A DNA stretch of 64,000 bases, taken from positions 1,922,001 to 1,986,000 of the forward strand of contig NZ_MINI01000028.1 in assembly GCF_002906855.1 (NCBI RefSeq). The letters are read 5' to 3'. This DNA is from Pseudomonas putida (GTDB lineage: Bacteria > Pseudomonadota > Gammaproteobacteria > Pseudomonadales > Pseudomonadaceae). A program made the position numbers and the translations under genes. Position 1 is the stretch's first letter. The number at the start of each line of letters is the position of its first letter. Shown here piece after piece: positions 53,335-63,388 of this stretch. A model generated the notes under the pieces. It made no database searches, was not told the origin of the DNA, and saw only the letters and a program-made list of their open reading frames with translations.

Positions 53335-54561
53335 TTGACCGATTCAGCGTCGTCACATCGTAACCAGTGGCCGTCGGCCATCCGGGCGCTCGCCCACCGT
53401 AATTTCCAGATCTATTTCGTCGGCCAGGGTGTTTCCACCCTGGGCAAGTGGGTACAGCAGGTGGCGTTGGCCTGGCTGGCCTATCACCTCACGGGTTCGG
53501 CCGTGCTGCTGGGGCTGATCACCTTTCTTTCGCTGGCTCCGCAACTGCTGATCGGCCCGCTGGCCGGCGCCTGGATCGACCGGCATGACAAGCGTCGATT
53601 GCTGATCATCGTGCAAGTGATCCTGACCTTGCAGTCGTCGGTATTGGCGCTTTGTACCTGGTTGGGTTGGGTCGATGGCCCGGTTATCGCCGGCATGGCC
53701 TTGCTGCTGGGTTTGCTCAACGCCCTGGAAACACCGTTGCGTCAAGCCTTGATCGGCAGCTTCGTCGATGACCCGGCCGACCTGCCCAACGCCTTGGTGC
53801 TCAATGCCATGCTGATCAACGGGGCACGCTTTGTCGGCCCGCCATTGGCTGGGGCACTGATCGCGTTCGCCGGTGAGGCAACCTGCTTCGCGCTGACGGC
53901 CGTAGCCTTCCTGGCATTGCTGTTCGGCTTGCTGAAGGTGCGCGGTCACGCCAGCCCCAAGGCCAGTGGTTCGACTGCGCAGGTGTTTCGCGAGGGGCTG
54001 GCATACATGTGGCAGACCCGCCAAGTGCGCCAACTGCTGGTCAACGTGATCATGGTCAACCTGTTTGCCTCCTGCTATGCAGCGCTGCTGCCAATCCTGG
54101 CCAAGGCGGTGTTTGCCGGGGATGCGCGGGTACTGGGTTGGTTGTGGGGAGCGGCGGGGGCTGGTGCCTTCGTGGCGACCCTGGTGCTGGCATTCGGCGG
54201 TGCATTGCCTCGCCTGCGCCAGTTCACCGATGCCGGGGCGCTGCTGTGCGCGGCCGCTCTGGTCGGGCTATGGCTGGCCGGCGTGCTGCCGTTGGCGCTG
54301 CTGGCGCTGGCGTTGCTGGGTTTTGGCATCACCTTGAGCAATGTCAGCACCAACATGCAGTTGCAGAGTGGTGCGCCGGGCCACCTGCGTGGTCGGGTTA
54401 TCGCTTTCTACATCGCCATGCGCTTTGGCTTCGAGGCCTTGGGCGGGATGATCGCCGGGCTGGTCGCAGCCCGCTGGGGGGCACCGGCGACCCTGGGGGT
54501 CGCCGGTGCAGTGCTGGTGCTGGGGTTGCTCGGGCAGTACGGCCTGCGTCGCCGCACCTGA
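53335..54561 (+). CDS. MFS transporter, enterobactin-exporter-like (MFS_3)
   Basis: A 408-residue, 12-span permease with the MFS_3 opening HRNFQIYFVGQGVSTLGKWVQQVALAWLAYHLTGSA and loop GAWIDRHDKRR; relatives are exporters. The start is TTG at 53335 with GAGGA nine bases upstream. It follows the aldolase gene on the same strand. An efflux role for a toxic intermediate is possible. Confidence 0.87.
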   Translation: MTDSASSHRNQWPSAIRALAHRNFQIYFVGQGVSTLGKWVQQVALAWLAYHLTGSAVLLGLITFLSLAPQLLIGPLAGAWIDRHDKRRLLIIVQVILTLQSSVLALCTWLGWVDGPVIAGMALLLGLLNALETPLRQALIGSFVDDPADLPNALVLNAMLINGARFVGPPLAGALIAFAGEATCFALTAVAFLALLFGLLKVRGHASPKASGSTAQVFREGLAYMWQTRQVRQLLVNVIMVNLFASCYAALLPILAKAVFAGDARVLGWLWGAAGAGAFVATLVLAFGGALPRLRQFTDAGALLCAAALVGLWLAGVLPLALLALALLGFGITLSNVSTNMQLQSGAPGHLRGRVIAFYIAMRFGFEALGGMIAGLVAARWGAPATLGVAGAVLVLGLLGQYGLRRRT

Positions 54562-54565
54562 TCGC

Positions 54566-55912
54566 TCAAGCGGCCTGACCTTGGCCTTGGCCTTGGCCTT
54601 GCGGCGTTTGTTGCTTGGCCGGGTCGCCCAGCCAGAGCATCAGCCAGGTACCGATCAGCAGGATCGACGCTACGGCGAAGAACGGCAGGGTGAAGCTGTG
54701 CGTGGCATCCTTGATCAGGCCTATCAGGAACGGCCCGGTAAAGCCGCCGAGGTTGCCGATCGAGACGATCATCGCCAGGCCGCCCGCCGCGGCGCGGCCG
54801 GTGAGGAAGGTCGAGGGAATCGCCCAGAACGTGGCCTGGAACGACAGGATGCCGGCCACCGCCAGGCACAGGCTGGCAATCTTCAGCAGTGGCTGGTCGA
54901 TCAGCGCCGCGCTCACCAGGGCCAGGGCAGCGAACGCCAGCGCGCTGACCACGTAGGGCAGACGGTGGCTGCTGCGGTTGGCCAGGCGCGCCCATAAGGT
55001 CATGGCCAAGGCGCCTAGCAGGTAAGGCAGCGCCACTACCAGGCCGACCACGCCACTGGAAATCCCCAGGCTCTTGATGATCTGCGGCAGCCACAGTCCG
55101 ATGCCGATGGAGCCGACGATGCAGCAGAAGTTGATCGCCGCCAGGGTGAACACCTTGGGATTGGTCAGTGCGGCGCGCAGGGTGTTGCCGTGGGCGGCAC
55201 CTATGGCCTGCTGCTCCTGGGACAGGCGCTGGGTCAGCCAGGCCTTTTCCCGTGGGTTCAGCCACTTCGCCTTGGCCGGGCTATCGACCAGCACGAACAG
55301 GCAGGCGATGCCAAGTAACACGGCAGGCATCGATTCGGTGACCAGCAGCAGTTGCCAGTTCTTCAGGCCCCAGACACCGTGCTGTTCCATCAGCCAGCCC
55401 GACAGCGGCGAGCCGACGATGTTGGCCACCGGGATGCCCAGCAGGAACGTTGCGGTAGCTTTGGCTCGCCATTTACCGGGGAACCAGTAGGTGAAATACA
55501 GGTACACCCCCGGTGTGAAGCCCGCTTCGGCAAGCCCCAGCAGGAAGCGCGCGATGCTGAAGCTGATGGGGCCGGTGGCGAACGCCGTGGCCATGGAGAT
55601 CAGCCCCCAAGTGATCATGATCCGCGCTATCCACACCCGAGCACCGAAGCGCTGCATCAGCAGGTTGCTGGGGATCTCGAACATGAAATAGCCGAAGAAG
55701 AACAGGCCGGCCGCCCAACCGAACATCGTCGCGGTCAGGCCCAGGTCCTGGTTCATGCTGATGGCGGCGAAGCCGACGTTCGTGCGATCGAGGTAGCTGA
55801 TCACGTAGCAGATGAAGATGAACGGCACCAGGCGCCACAGCACGCGGCGCATCAGGCGTTCGCCCTCGGCGTCGCTGAGCGGCGCCTGGGCAGCGGGGGT
55901 TTCTTGGGTCAT
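54566..55912 (-). CDS. MFS transporter, ACS family, with GQ-repeat tail
   Basis: A 448-residue ACS-type symporter (RRVLWRLVPFIFICYVISYLDRTNVGFA). It is 22 to 24 residues longer at its end than usual, finishing GQGQGQGQAA, encoded by a hexanucleotide array near 54579-54600 that could vary in length. It is downstream of the SMP-30 gene on the same strand (45-base gap) and probably shares its promoter. Confidence 0.9.
   Translation of the reverse strand: MTQETPAAQAPLSDAEGERLMRRVLWRLVPFIFICYVISYLDRTNVGFAAISMNQDLGLTATMFGWAAGLFFFGYFMFEIPSNLLMQRFGARVWIARIMITWGLISMATAFATGPISFSIARFLLGLAEAGFTPGVYLYFTYWFPGKWRAKATATFLLGIPVANIVGSPLSGWLMEQHGVWGLKNWQLLLVTESMPAVLLGIACLFVLVDSPAKAKWLNPREKAWLTQRLSQEQQAIGAAHGNTLRAALTNPKVFTLAAINFCCIVGSIGIGLWLPQIIKSLGISSGVVGLVVALPYLLGALAMTLWARLANRSSHRLPYVVSALAFAALALVSAALIDQPLLKIASLCLAVAGILSFQATFWAIPSTFLTGRAAAGGLAMIVSIGNLGGFTGPFLIGLIKDATHSFTLPFFAVASILLIGTWLMLWLGDPAKQQTPQGQGQGQGQAA
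54579..54600. repeat. (TTGGCC)n hexanucleotide array in an MFS gene
   Basis: Three and a half in-frame TTGGCC units encode the Gln-Gly tail; copy-number change would leave the frame intact. Confidence 0.8.
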
Positions 55913-55957
55913 ATCGTCACTCTTTTGTATTTATTGTGTGCGCTGACAGGCGCGGCT

Positions 55958-56878
55958 TCAGCTGTGGGAAAACATCGTTAGCCCCGGCGCGCTGGTGCGA
56001 ACCTGCAGGATGCTGCCGGTCTCGGATTCGGTGATGAACAAGGTTTGCCCGTCGTCGCCACCAAAGGCCAGGTTGGTGTTGCTGATACCGGCGCAGGAGA
56101 CAATGCGTTGCAGCGGCTCGGCGACCTTCGACAGCTTCCACACCGAGCCGAAGCCGGTGTGGGCGATGTACAGGTTGCTCTGCGCATCCAGTGCCAGGCC
56201 GTCCGGCCCGCCCAGGCCGCCGTGCAGTTGGGCGAACACGCCAACCTTGCCGATGATCGAGCCGTTGCCCAGCGGGATGCGCCAGATCTGCTGGGCGCGC
56301 GTCACCGCCACCAGCAGGTGATTGAGGTGGGGGTCGTAGACGATGCCGTTGGGGCTGGGAATGGTGCCCAGCAGGCAGCTCAGGTTGCCGTTGGCGTCGA
56401 GCTTGTAGACCCGCCCCGTAGCGTCCTGCAGGCCGGTCTGGCCTTGGTCGGTGAAGTACAGGTCACCGTTCGGCGCAAACACCAGGTCATTGACGCCTTT
56501 GAAACCTTCGGAACCGGCCGAGTCCAGCAGTACCTCGATGGCGCCGGTCTGAGAGTCGAGCAGCAAGATCCCGCGCTTGTAGTCGGTAATGAAGATGCGC
56601 CCGTCCTGGTGAATCTTCAGGCCGTTGGGCCAGCCATCGTACTGACAGACCAGTTCCCATTCGCCCTGGGGCGAGATGCGGAAGATCCGCCCGTTGGGTA
56701 TGTCGGTCACGTACAGGCGCCCCTGGCGATCGAACGCTGGCCCCTCAAGGAACGAATCGATTGCCCGGCCCTGCCGATTGGCGTTGGCCCAGGCCGTTGG
56801 GCGCGGGTCGCGGAAACGGTCGGGCAGGCGCGTGAAGACGGTGGTTTCGACGGTGGGTGGGGCAGCAAAAAAACTCAT
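55958..56878 (-). CDS. SMP-30/gluconolactonase-type lactonase
   Basis: A 306-residue six-bladed beta-propeller (LEGPAFDRQGRLYVTDIPNGRIFRISPQGEW; WPNGLKIHQDGRIFITDYKRG; GGPDGLALDAQSNLYIAHTG). The conserved metal-site Glu (EGPAF), Asn (NGLKI; NDLVF) and Asp (DGLALD) are visible. Family members open sugar-acid lactones, so the regulon's substrate may be a sugar acid or a lactone-forming hydroxy acid. It is divergent from the porin gene. Confidence 0.9.
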   Translation of the reverse strand: MSFFAAPPTVETTVFTRLPDRFRDPRPTAWANANRQGRAIDSFLEGPAFDRQGRLYVTDIPNGRIFRISPQGEWELVCQYDGWPNGLKIHQDGRIFITDYKRGILLLDSQTGAIEVLLDSAGSEGFKGVNDLVFAPNGDLYFTDQGQTGLQDATGRVYKLDANGNLSCLLGTIPSPNGIVYDPHLNHLLVAVTRAQQIWRIPLGNGSIIGKVGVFAQLHGGLGGPDGLALDAQSNLYIAHTGFGSVWKLSKVAEPLQRIVSCAGISNTNLAFGGDDGQTLFITESETGSILQVRTSAPGLTMFSHS

Positions 56879-56940
56879 GATGGCTCCTGGCGGCAAGGGG
56901 CGCGTGAGCGTCCAGGTCACTAGTGTTTGTTTTGTATAAT

Positions 56941-56955
56941 GAAATGAAATTGCAA
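56941..56955 (-). promoter_or_regulatory. Candidate regulon operator, site 2
   Basis: GAAATGAAATTGCAA, preceded by ATAAT exactly as at site 1, lies 63 bases before the SMP-30 start. Confidence 0.5.
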
Positions 56956-57045
56956 AATAGCCCATTGCGTGACGAAAGACGATCAATTTCGTCGCCTTAT
57001 TTCTGGATGTTGACGAGGGTAAGGATTTTGTGAGTTCCTATAAAG

Positions 57046-57060
57046 GAAATGGCGTTCCAA
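57046..57060 (+). promoter_or_regulatory. Candidate regulon operator, site 3
   Basis: GAAATGGCGTTCCAA lies 98 bases before the porin start. It contains the dyad GGAA-N6-TTCC, resembling IclR-family operators. Confidence 0.5.
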
Positions 57061-57157
57061 AATATCAGCGCCTGGAGTTTAGGCAGGGCTGATTCGGCGT
57101 TAATTCCAATAACAAGAAAACCGGCGCTCGGGTTCGGGTGCCCAGGGAGCTTTCGTC

Positions 57158-58474
57158 TTGAAATCCTTACCTTCCTTCTGTGGTCTTGCACTTGCCGCCA
57201 GTGGCGGCCTCATGGTGCTGCCTGCGCAAGCGGATTTTCTTTCCGGCAGCCATGCCAACCTGGCAATGCGCAACTTCTACTTCAGCAGTGATAACCGCGA
57301 CGGTGCCGCCAAGCCCTCGAAGACCGAGGAATGGGCGCAGGGCTTCCTGCTCGATCTGCGTTCGGGTTACACCAGCGGAGTGATCGGTGTCGGGGTGGAT
57401 GCCACCGCCATGCTGGGCGTCACCCTGGACAGCGGCCGTGGCCGGCACGCGGGCAGCACGATGATTCCCTCCGATGGCGAGCGTGCGGTGGATCAGTGGG
57501 GCAGTGCGGGCGCGACCCTGAAGCTGAAAGCGAGCAAGAGCGAGCTGCGGGCCGGCCAGTTGATGCCAAAGATGCCCGTATTGGTGGCCTCCGATGGTCG
57601 GCTGCTACCACAGTCTTTCCAGGGCGTGCAGCTGCAATCAAAGGAGTTCGACGACCTGATGCTGATCGGCGGCGCTCTGGACCGCGCCCGGGGTCGGGCT
57701 TCCACCGACCTGACCGGCATGGCCGTAAGTGGCGGCACCCAGGAAAGTGACCGTTTCTACTTTGCCGGTGCCGATTACCGTGCCACCGATGCGCTCCTGC
57801 TGCAGTACTACTTCGGTCAGTTGCAGGACTATTACCAGCAGCATTTCGCTGGCCTCAATCACACCCTGGCACTGACTGACGACAGCTCGCTGACAACCGA
57901 CCTGCGCTACTTCCGCACCCGCTCGGACGGCGCCAACGGCAGCGCTTCGGGGCGCGCGCAGGGTTATACGGTAGGCGGCTATACCGCCGATGGAGACGGC
58001 GAGATCGACAGCGAACTGTGGAGCGCGGCGTTCACCTACCGCCTGGGCGGTCACTCGCTCATGCTGGGCTATCAGAGCGTTTCCGACGACAGCAACTTCG
58101 TGCAGATCAACCAGGGGTCGATCGACAAGGGTGCCGGTGGCAGCAGCCTGTACCTGTGGACCGACAAGATGCTGCTGAGCTTCACCCGTGCTGGCGAGCG
58201 CACCGGCTTTGCGCAGTATGGCTACGATTTCGCGGCTTTGGGTGTGCCTGGCCTCAAGGCCTCGGTGATGTACCTCAACGGTGATCACATCCAGACCGCG
58301 GGCGGTGCCGAGCAGTCGGAGTGGGAGCGAGACTTCTCCCTGGACTACGTCATCCAGAGCGGTACCTTCAAGGGGCTGGGCGTGGCTTGGCGCAATGGCA
58401 TGTCCCGCAGCGAAGCGGCCCGCAATGGCGATCAGAATCGCGTGATCGTCAACTATACCGTGGCGTTGTTCTGA
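57158..58474 (+). CDS. OprD-family outer-membrane porin
   Basis: A 438-residue porin with signal peptide (LALAASGGLMVLPAQADF), OprD opening (ANLAMRNFYFSSDNRDGAA) and terminal aromatic VALF. It starts at TTG 57158 with GGGAG eight bases upstream and no better ATG. It is divergent from the SMP-30/MFS unit and precedes the IclR gene, so it is the outer-membrane entry route of the same regulon. Confidence 0.92.
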   Translation: MKSLPSFCGLALAASGGLMVLPAQADFLSGSHANLAMRNFYFSSDNRDGAAKPSKTEEWAQGFLLDLRSGYTSGVIGVGVDATAMLGVTLDSGRGRHAGSTMIPSDGERAVDQWGSAGATLKLKASKSELRAGQLMPKMPVLVASDGRLLPQSFQGVQLQSKEFDDLMLIGGALDRARGRASTDLTGMAVSGGTQESDRFYFAGADYRATDALLLQYYFGQLQDYYQQHFAGLNHTLALTDDSSLTTDLRYFRTRSDGANGSASGRAQGYTVGGYTADGDGEIDSELWSAAFTYRLGGHSLMLGYQSVSDDSNFVQINQGSIDKGAGGSSLYLWTDKMLLSFTRAGERTGFAQYGYDFAALGVPGLKASVMYLNGDHIQTAGGAEQSEWERDFSLDYVIQSGTFKGLGVAWRNGMSRSEAARNGDQNRVIVNYTVALF

Positions 58475-58712
58475 GCCAGCAGCAGGAGGATTGGAGGGCA
58501 ATGAGCATGGCCCGGCGTTCAGGTGTGGGGCCATCTGGCCGGTGGGCGCGGTGAGCGGCCGGCTGGTCTTCTGTTCAGGCTACTTAACCGTCAACGATGA
58601 TGGTGCCGCATCGGCTCTTGCTGGCATGATGGCGGTTGCCAGGGCATTGGCAGATAATGATTTTTCTGGGCCCTGACAAAGACTTGGGCAATTCAAAGGT
58701 GAGGATCTACTG

Positions 58713-59429
58713 ATGGTTAATGTTCGGCCGCGTCCTGCGGTGAATGGCGTGGCTTCGGCTGATCGCGTGCTGACAGTGCTCTCTGCGTTCCAGGTGGGAG
58801 ACACGTCTTTGACCCTTGTGGAGCTTGTCGAGCGTACCGGACTGATCAAAAGTACCATCATGCGTTTGATGGTCTCGCTGGAAAATCATGGTTTCGTCAA
58901 TCGCATGGCAGATGGGCGCTACCAGCTGGCCAGCGAGGTCATGCGGCTTAATGCGGTGTATGAGGAAGGCATCGATCTGGAGCGTCACGTGATGCCCAGG
59001 CTGCATCTGTTGGCAGAGCGTACTGGCGAGACCGCCTCGTTCTACGTGCGTCACGGCGCTTACCGGATGTGCCAGTATCGAGTGAACTCACCTCATCGAC
59101 TGCGGATGCACGTTCAGCCCGGCGACATGCGACCGATGGACGACGCTGCTGGCGCCCAGGCTTTGCGTACGCCGTTCGCGAACGGTATCGCCATGCAACG
59201 GCCGTTTTTCTCCATGGGGGCCACAGACCCGCATGCTGCATCAGTAGCCTTTCCCGTATACGGCGCTGGCGACGAGTTGGTCGGTGCGCTGGTGCTTTCC
59301 GGCCCTTCCAGCAGGCTCACCCCGGAATGTGCCGATGCCTTCAACGACATCTTCTTCGACGCTACTCGCGATCTGATGCGCAGCCTTGGCTGCAAGGCCG
59401 CGGATGGCAACGTCACGACCGCTGGATGA
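58713..59429 (+). CDS. IclR-family transcriptional regulator
   Basis: A 238-residue regulator: N-terminal winged helix (ADRVLTVLSAFQVGDTSLTLVELVERTGLIKSTIMRLMVSLENHG) and C-terminal IclR effector domain (VAFPVYGAGDELVGALVLSGPSSRLTP). It lies downstream of the porin gene and is the best candidate to bind the dyads at the porin, SMP-30 and dehydrogenase promoters. Confidence 0.92.
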   Translation: MVNVRPRPAVNGVASADRVLTVLSAFQVGDTSLTLVELVERTGLIKSTIMRLMVSLENHGFVNRMADGRYQLASEVMRLNAVYEEGIDLERHVMPRLHLLAERTGETASFYVRHGAYRMCQYRVNSPHRLRMHVQPGDMRPMDDAAGAQALRTPFANGIAMQRPFFSMGATDPHAASVAFPVYGAGDELVGALVLSGPSSRLTPECADAFNDIFFDATRDLMRSLGCKAADGNVTTAG

Positions 59430-59448
59430 GGGAGATTGTGTGCCTCGT

Positions 59449-60387
59449 TCAGCAGTTGGAGGCGCACTCCATGAGCCAGTCAATCAATACCTGTAACCTT
59501 TTCGGCATCGGGTCGTGATGCGGATAGACCAGGAAGTAACCGTAGCTGGACGCATCCACAAAGTCGCCGAACGGCAGAACCAGCTCACCTCGCGCAATAC
59601 GCTCTCTGACCAGTTGTTCCCGGCCAATGGCAATGCCGGCGTGATTCAGCGCAGCGAGCGTGCAAAGGTCTGAACGATCAAATGTGAGGAATCGGCGTGG
59701 GAGTTCAATGCCGGCACCTTTACTGCTGGCCCAGAGCTGCCATTCTGCATCGAATGCGGCGTTGTCCCAGGCCGCAACGTCATGCAATGCGGTGCACTGA
59801 TCCACCTGGTGCGGGTCACCTGCCAATGCATGGGTTTCTGCATAATGGGGAGAGCACACCGGGGCGATCCGCTCATTCATCAAGTGGATGCTCTGCAACC
59901 CGGGATGGTGGCCATCCGAGTAGCAGAGGACCAGGTCGATCTTGCGTGTGCGGTAGTCGATGCTCTCGTTACCGACCCTGATATCCAGCTGGATATCAGG
60001 GTAGCGGGCGGTGAACTGAGCCAGCCGCGGCACCAGCCAGCACTGTGCTACGGATGGGCGTACATACAAGGTCAGTTGGCCGGCGACCTCGGCGTGGGCG
60101 CGCTCCTGCACGGCCTCGCCGAGTTCGTCCATGGTCCGCTGCATCACGGTGAACAGGCGCTCGCCGTCTTCGGTGAGGCTGACCTTGCGCGGCATGCGGT
60201 GAAACAGCTTGAACCCCAGCTCATCTTCCAGACGGTTGATGCGATGGCTCACGGCACTGGCCGTCAGGCACAGCTCATCGGCTGCGCGAGAGAAGCTCAG
60301 GTGCCGTGCGGCCACCAGGAAAACATGCAGGCTGCCCAGGTGCGAGCCGTTGAGTTTCACGGTGGTACCGCTGCCAGGTCTGTTCAT
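59449..60387 (-). CDS. dsdC: DsdC, LysR-type regulator of D-serine catabolism
   Basis: A 312-residue GcvA-type LysR protein (SLHVFLVAARHLSFSRAADELCLTASAVSHRINRLEDELGFKLF). It is identified as DsdC by its position beside dsdA and dsdX and by the SHRINRLE helix. In E. coli, DsdC activates dsdXA with D-serine; there dsdC is divergent, whereas here all three genes run in one direction as dsdX-dsdA-dsdC. ATG 60387 opens before the helix-turn-helix. Confidence 0.88.
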   Translation of the reverse strand: MNRPGSGTTVKLNGSHLGSLHVFLVAARHLSFSRAADELCLTASAVSHRINRLEDELGFKLFHRMPRKVSLTEDGERLFTVMQRTMDELGEAVQERAHAEVAGQLTLYVRPSVAQCWLVPRLAQFTARYPDIQLDIRVGNESIDYRTRKIDLVLCYSDGHHPGLQSIHLMNERIAPVCSPHYAETHALAGDPHQVDQCTALHDVAAWDNAAFDAEWQLWASSKGAGIELPRRFLTFDRSDLCTLAALNHAGIAIGREQLVRERIARGELVLPFGDFVDASSYGYFLVYPHHDPMPKRLQVLIDWLMECASNC

Positions 60388-60421
60388 TGACCAATCCTTC
60401 CGCGCAGTGCATCGACTGCTG

Positions 60422-61771
60422 TTACATCGTAGCCTGCAGGCTTCGTCCTTTCGCCAGGTAAGCGTTGAACTCATCGTCCGGCACCATGCTGCCACCCGTT
60501 CCCCAGACAAGGTGGGTAGTCTGCTGCAGCTGGGCCGGGGAGAGGCCCAGGCGAGCCAGATAGTCACTCGCCTGCAGCACCCGAACCATGCCGGGTACGC
60601 CGGCCAGCGCAGAGGGTTCCAGCTTGACCTTGTCCTGTTCGAAGGCAATCACCATCAGACGGTACAATTCTTCGTCGGTCACCGTGTAGTAGCCATCGAT
60701 CAGCCGCTGCATGGCTTTGCCGACGAACCCGGACGGTCGCCCGACCGCCAGGCCGTCGGCGGCGGTGATGTTGTCGATGCCGAAGTCTTGCACGCTGGTT
60801 TCATCGTGCAGGCCGGTGTACACCCCCAGCAGCATGCAGGGTGAGTGGGTGGGCTCGGCGAAAACGCAGTGCACGGCATCGCCGAATACCAGCTTCAAGC
60901 CGAAGGCGACGCCGCCAGGGCCGCCGCCAACACCGCAGGGCAGGTAGACGAACAGTGGGTGATCGGCGTCCACCTTGATGCCGGCCTGGTCGAATTGCCG
61001 AGCCAGGCGCTCGGCGGCTACGGCATAGCCCAGAAAGAGTTGTGGGGAGTTTTCGTCGTCAACGAAATAGCAGCTGGGATCGGACGCTGCCTGCTGGCGG
61101 CCCTGTTCGACGGCAACGCTGTAGTCCGAGGCGTGTTCAACGACCGTTACACCGTTGGCGCGCAGCTTGTCTTTTTTCCACTGCCTGGCGTCGGATGACA
61201 TGTGCACGCTCACCTGGAAGCCCAGCTTCGCGCTCATGATGCCGATCGACAAGCCCAGGTTACCGGTCGACCCCACGGCGATCTTGTACTGGCTGAAGAA
61301 CGCCCGCGCCTGCTCGCTGGCCAATACGGCATAGTCATCGGAGGGTGTGATCAGGCCGGCGGCCAAGGCCAGGTCCTCAGCGTGCTTGAGCACTTCATGA
61401 ATGCCGCCCCGGGCCTTGATGGAGCCTGAAATGGGCAGGTCACAGTCGGCTTTCAGCCACAGGCTACCCACATGCTGCAGTGATCCTTCTTCGATCAGCT
61501 GCTGGCGAAGCTGCGGCAGTGGGGCGATGTGCGACTCGATAACCCCACCGGTAGCGGCCGTTTCGGGGAACACAGTGGCGAGGTAGGGCGCGAACCTCTG
61601 CAGCCGCTCGCTCGTGGCTTGCACATCAGCAGCGGTCAGGCCCACGTCGTTCAACGCCTCTGACGCCTTGGCAATACCAGGGTTGAACCAGCTGGTTTCT
61701 TTCAGGGCGACCAGTTCGGCAATGATCGGGTGGCTTTGTTGCCAGGCTTGCAAGGTTTTTCCGTGAATCAT
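60422..61771 (-). CDS. dsdA: D-serine ammonia-lyase (dehydratase)
   Basis: A 449-residue PLP enzyme that deaminates D-serine to pyruvate and ammonia. The PLP lysine is Lys119 ([17 protein letters not shown]), with the phosphate-binding glycine loop [11 protein letters not shown] and the family block [17 protein letters not shown]. Length and motifs match DsdA. AGGTGA precedes ATG 61771. It is 34 bases after dsdX. Confidence 0.96.
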   Translation of the reverse strand: MIHGKTLQAWQQSHPIIAELVALKETSWFNPGIAKASEALNDVGLTAADVQATSERLQRFAPYLATVFPETAATGGVIESHIAPLPQLRQQLIEEGSLQHVGSLWLKADCDLPISGSIKARGGIHEVLKHAEDLALAAGLITPSDDYAVLASEQARAFFSQYKIAVGSTGNLGLSIGIMSAKLGFQVSVHMSSDARQWKKDKLRANGVTVVEHASDYSVAVEQGRQQAASDPSCYFVDDENSPQLFLGYAVAAERLARQFDQAGIKVDADHPLFVYLPCGVGGGPGGVAFGLKLVFGDAVHCVFAEPTHSPCMLLGVYTGLHDETSVQDFGIDNITAADGLAVGRPSGFVGKAMQRLIDGYYTVTDEELYRLMVIAFEQDKVKLEPSALAGVPGMVRVLQASDYLARLGLSPAQLQQTTHLVWGTGGSMVPDDEFNAYLAKGRSLQATM

Positions 61772-61805
61772 GATTTCACCTGTAGCGCAGTCTTTGCACA
61801 GTAGA

Positions 61806-63149
61806 TCAGACAATTTTCGAAAGCAGCAGGGTCAGGCACAGGGCAATCACCGAGGCCAGCACGGTCGCTGCGGTAAATTTCTTCAGCGCATCGCTCAGCG
61901 ACAGGCCGAGGTATTCCTTCACTACCCAGAACGCCGAGTCGGTAATGTGCGTCCAGCCAATGGCCCCGGCACCGATGGCGATCACCAGGATTTCCCGGTT
62001 GTATTCGGGGTGTTGGCCAAGCATCGGCAGCACCATGCCGGCCGCGCTGATCATGGCCACCGTGGCCGAACCGACCGCAAAGTGCATGATCCCGGCGATC
62101 AGCCAGGCGAGTATGATCGGGTTGAGCTGCGTCTGGTTGAGCACGTCAGCCAGTGCCTTGCCGATGCCGCTGCCCACCAGCATGTCGTTGAAGGCGCCAC
62201 CGGCACCGATGATCAGCAGAATGCCGGCCAGGGGAGGGAAGCAGCGCTGAGTCAGGCTGAGCAACTGCGCCATGTCCAGGCCGCGACGTAGGCCCAGCGC
62301 CCAGTAGGCGAACACCACCGACAGCGCCAGGGCGATCAGCGGATTGCCAATAAAGGCCACCCATTCGTACAGCGAGGTGCCTTTGGCCAGCACGGTGACG
62401 GCCAGGGTCTTGCCGACCATGAGCAGCAGCGGCAGCAGCACCGTGGCGAGCGTGATGCCAAAGGCCGGCAGCGGTTGGTCGTCGGCCTGGGCCTCGCTGC
62501 GTGCGGCAAGGAACGCCTGTTGTGCTGGCGTCGCGCCGCGCTTGCAGGCAAAGCGTACCCAGATCGGGCCGGCGAGGATGGCGGTGGGCAGACCCACGAT
62601 CAGGCCGTAGAGGATGACCGTGCCGATATCGGCATTGAGCATGCCGGTAATTGCCGTGGCCGCCGGGTGCGGTGGCAGGATGCAGTGCACCACCATCAGC
62701 GAGGTGGCCAGCGGCACGCCGAGGTACAGCATGCTGATGCGGGTTTGCCGGGCGACCACGTAGATCAGCGGAATCAGCAACACGAAGCCGACTTCGAAGA
62801 ACACCGGGATGCCGGCGATGAAGCCCACCAGCATCATTGCCCATGACGCGTTGTGTTCGCCCAGCAGGTTCAGCAGCGTGGTGGCGATGCGTTTCGCCCC
62901 GCCCGATTCTTCCAGCAGTTTGCCGAGGATGCTGCCCAGGCCGATGATACCGGCGAGAAAGCCGAGTGTGCTGCCCATGCCCTTTTCGAAAGCAGCAACC
63001 ATGGCCGTAGGCGGCATGCCGGTGCCGATGCCTACCACCAGGCTTGCAGCCAGCAGGGCGAGGAAGGGGTGGACCTTGAGCTTGCTGATCATCACCACGA
63101 TCAGGAGTATCGCGGTGCCCAGGACGATTAACGAGAACGTTGGAGTCAT
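61806..63149 (-). CDS. dsdX: DsdX, D-serine permease (GntP family)
   Basis: A 447-residue GntP-type permease with about 12 spans ([58 protein letters not shown]). Linkage to dsdA identifies the substrate as D-serine, although gluconate-type substrates are also found in the family. It leads the dsdXAC transcript; ATG 63149 is the family start, with a weak ribosome site. Confidence 0.9.
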   Translation of the reverse strand: MTPTFSLIVLGTAILLIVVMISKLKVHPFLALLAASLVVGIGTGMPPTAMVAAFEKGMGSTLGFLAGIIGLGSILGKLLEESGGAKRIATTLLNLLGEHNASWAMMLVGFIAGIPVFFEVGFVLLIPLIYVVARQTRISMLYLGVPLATSLMVVHCILPPHPAATAITGMLNADIGTVILYGLIVGLPTAILAGPIWVRFACKRGATPAQQAFLAARSEAQADDQPLPAFGITLATVLLPLLLMVGKTLAVTVLAKGTSLYEWVAFIGNPLIALALSVVFAYWALGLRRGLDMAQLLSLTQRCFPPLAGILLIIGAGGAFNDMLVGSGIGKALADVLNQTQLNPIILAWLIAGIMHFAVGSATVAMISAAGMVLPMLGQHPEYNREILVIAIGAGAIGWTHITDSAFWVVKEYLGLSLSDALKKFTAATVLASVIALCLTLLLSKIV

Positions 63150-63388
63150 CTTGTAGTTATCTCTGTCGCTGATCGCTTCCGTGCGAGCTTCTTGTTGGTT
63201 TCCAACCATTAGATTTCAGCGATTTGATCGACTCAAACGATCACTTCTCAAGGCACAGGTGAACTCATGTCACCCATGGCATCGAGTTGGTATTCAGGAG
63301 GTAGTGGTTAGGGGGCGGACCAGGTCACGTACCTTCTCCCTTTATTCAGTTATTGTTCGTGGAATCTGCCAATACAGAGTTGAAGATC

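Noticed and set aside
58491..58676. 61-residue frame (also a GTG start at 58551, VSGRLVFCSGYLTVNDDG) between the porin and IclR genes
   Set aside because: A faint RidA-like look and a strong AGGAGG upstream, but the motif is too short and the frame switches; I see no firm gene, and the gap probably holds the IclR promoter.
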